Shown in pieces: positions 6,536 to 7,662 of a stretch of 7,662 bases of DNA; positions within the stretch are counted from its first letter, which is position 1, and the number at the start of each line of letters is the position of its first letter. Source of the stretch: Bacteroidota bacterium (GTDB lineage Bacteria > Bacteroidota > Bacteroidia > J057 > JADKCL01); the NCBI GenBank assembly GCA_016718825.1, contig JADKCL010000054.1:1-7662 (forward strand), given 5' to 3'. The notes beneath the pieces are model-generated. The model was not told the origin of the DNA. It searched no databases and saw nothing but the letters and a program-made list of their open reading frames with translations. The position numbers and the translations under genes are program-made.

Positions 6536-7318
6536 TTAGTGCTTGGTGGTATACGGATTAGGCCCATGTGGCCTATCCTCGACAATAATTTCATAGATTA
6601 CCGGACCTTTATGTCAAAGAACAAGCCCGGCAGATATTTTGACCCATTACCTACTAATGTACAATAGGGTTCTCCTTAATTGGACATTCGCAAACCTGAT
6701 CCTTCCTCACGATTGTGGCACCGCCGCTGTAAATACCACTCCATGGAACATTGCGCTTGCTTGCCTTCCAAATTTCTGATACCATATTAAATTCATAAAC
6801 GCAAACTAAGTCACCTTGCGATGTTCTTCCCATATACTGTACGATTGATACTGCCAAGTGAGAACGATCTTTCCTGACAAGCTCTACGCCACCAAAGAAG
6901 GAACTATAGGAAGAAATAGTAATCTCTTTTCCTTTCCTAGCATGAATTACTGCAACATTGACAACATTTGCACTCAATCCACTGGCACCTACTGGGAATG
7001 ATTCAATGAATATGTATTCATCAAATCTAGATACTCTATGGTATTTTACGGAATTCAGATAGGGAGTGGTAAGCGAAAAGGATAAGGAAAAGTATCATTT
7101 TTGAAAATAATGATTGGTGAATCAATAATCCCTCTACTATCGATGCAAAAATCACCAACGTTGTTCACATTGAACTCCCAAGTATCGGCTTCCCTTGATA
7201 CGACTGGAACCTCCACCACTTCAATTTGGGGTATCAAAACCATCTGTGCGTCCAATAGGGTAGGGTAGAAACAAGTTGCAAGAATAACATATAACAATAT
7301 CTTTATCATTTCACTCAT
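6536..7318 (-). CDS. Secreted protein of about 261 residues, unknown function (three frameshifts)
   Basis: I do not recognise the family. The start ATG at 7318 overlaps the upstream TGA by four bases; an in-frame ATG at 7309 (MIKILLYV) is an alternative. The N-terminus is a typical signal peptide: Lys, then the hydrophobic run ILLYVILATCFYPTLL, with likely cleavage after DA (about residue 24). LATC is not a good lipobox. Three breaks lie at GGG 7062-7064, GGG 6667-6669 and CC 6601-6602. Adding one G/C at each gives one continuous frame: 783 + 3 = 786 bases, 262 codons. The mature part is beta-like with few charged stretches and contains ISSYSSFFGGVELVRKDRS, SGIYSGGATIVRKDQ with two Cys in CEC, and the end GPNPYTTKH. 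The repeated VELVRKD / ATIVRKD pieces hint at an internal duplication. G+C is much lower than in the giant gene downstream. Its position directly behind an RHS C-terminal domain makes an immunity or partner role possible, but nothing in the sequence proves it. Confidence 0.6.
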
Positions 7319-7662
7319 GGCCAAGTTTTATTGGGATAGAGTCCTTGGTTATACTTCATGAATATTGTTGCACCAATTTGCTTTACATGGGAAAAGGTTA
7401 TCAGATTGCTTGATGTACCTACAAAAGTGCCGTGACCCTCCTTGTTGAAAAAATTATTGGGGTAAGTTGCTGGGTTATTCAGGTATACAGCACCATCCCA
7501 GAAATAGGCACCATCACTGTAGTCAAGAACATCATTCGACGAAACCAACCCCAGTACTAAGCCAACCCTAGCTGAATTCAATCGATTATCAGCTGTCCCT
7601 GCAGGATTGCAAGTGCGGCATTATAATCTGTGCCCGAGGTGTCCATAAATCCCGCCTGCACC
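7315..7662 (-). CDS. C-terminal end of an upstream RHS-type protein (partial, one frameshift)
   Basis: This is the 3' end of a gene that begins beyond the right edge. The first part reads as MDTSGTDYNAALAILQ. It then meets a frame break at the CCC of 7597-7599, and adding one G/C there joins it to GTADNRLNSARVGLVLGL. It continues through SDGAYFWDGAVYLNNP and GATIFMKYNQGLYPNKTWP to a TGA at 7315-7317. The SDGAYFWDG stretch, followed by a GHGTF/ATIFMKY-type ending, resembles what I recall at the extreme C-terminus of many Bacteroidota RHS-repeat proteins, downstream of the core. In polymorphic toxin systems that position holds the variable effector domain. No catalytic residues can be assigned and the RHS core itself is not in view. 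The stop codon overlaps the next gene's start (ATGA), which suggests translational coupling. Family membership is moderately sure; a toxic activity is inference only. Confidence 0.6.

Noticed and set aside
1..7662. CRISPR arrays, tRNA or rRNA genes, insertion sequences
   Set aside because: No regularly spaced repeats, no tRNA cloverleaf or rRNA-like stretch, and no transposase motif or terminal inverted repeats were seen on either strand.

Overview
The window looks like chromosomal DNA of an environmental member of the Bacteroidota. The basis is a very large minus-strand protein with the RHS/YD-repeat layout of that phylum, Bacteroidota-style signal peptides, and no recognisable Shine-Dalgarno-led gene organisation. 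I cannot name a genus. A Saprospiria-like or related high-GC lineage is a guess from the roughly 60% G+C of the large gene.

Every supportable gene is on the minus strand, so transcription runs from right to left. (1) 7662-7315: the last ~115 codons of an upstream gene, whose end resembles the C-terminal domain of Bacteroidota RHS proteins (SDGAYFWDG motif). (2) 7318-6536: a secreted protein of about 261 residues, overlapping gene 1 by ATGA and AT-rich. (3) 6535-6329: a short remnant homologous to a segment inside gene 4. (4) 6244-1 and beyond the left edge: a giant secreted RHS protein, about 2,080 codons here, with its C-terminal variable domain lost off the left edge.

The reading frames are badly broken. 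The giant gene is split into at least nine open pieces, yet family motifs continue in order across every break. Genes 1 and 2 have the same kind of breaks. Most are repaired by adding one G or C to an existing short G/C run. At 531-535 the paralogous copy at 6329-6535 carries the extra base. This pattern fits homopolymer undercalling in the source assembly better than decay of one gene, although a few breaks need a deletion instead.

Architecture of the giant protein from the N-terminus: signal peptide; beta-rich and FN3-like region; first RHS-type strands; a cysteine-rich insertion of about 550 residues; the main YD-repeat shell; the IYGADRLG segment; a lamin-tail-like domain with its repeat module; then the terminal RHS core motifs YELKNHLG, RYGYNGKEKDNE and DYGFRVHDPRLGR. 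By analogy with polymorphic RHS toxins, the upstream C-terminal domain plus the overlapping secreted gene may be an effector-partner (possibly immunity) pair sitting before a second RHS gene. That is inference from order and spacing only.
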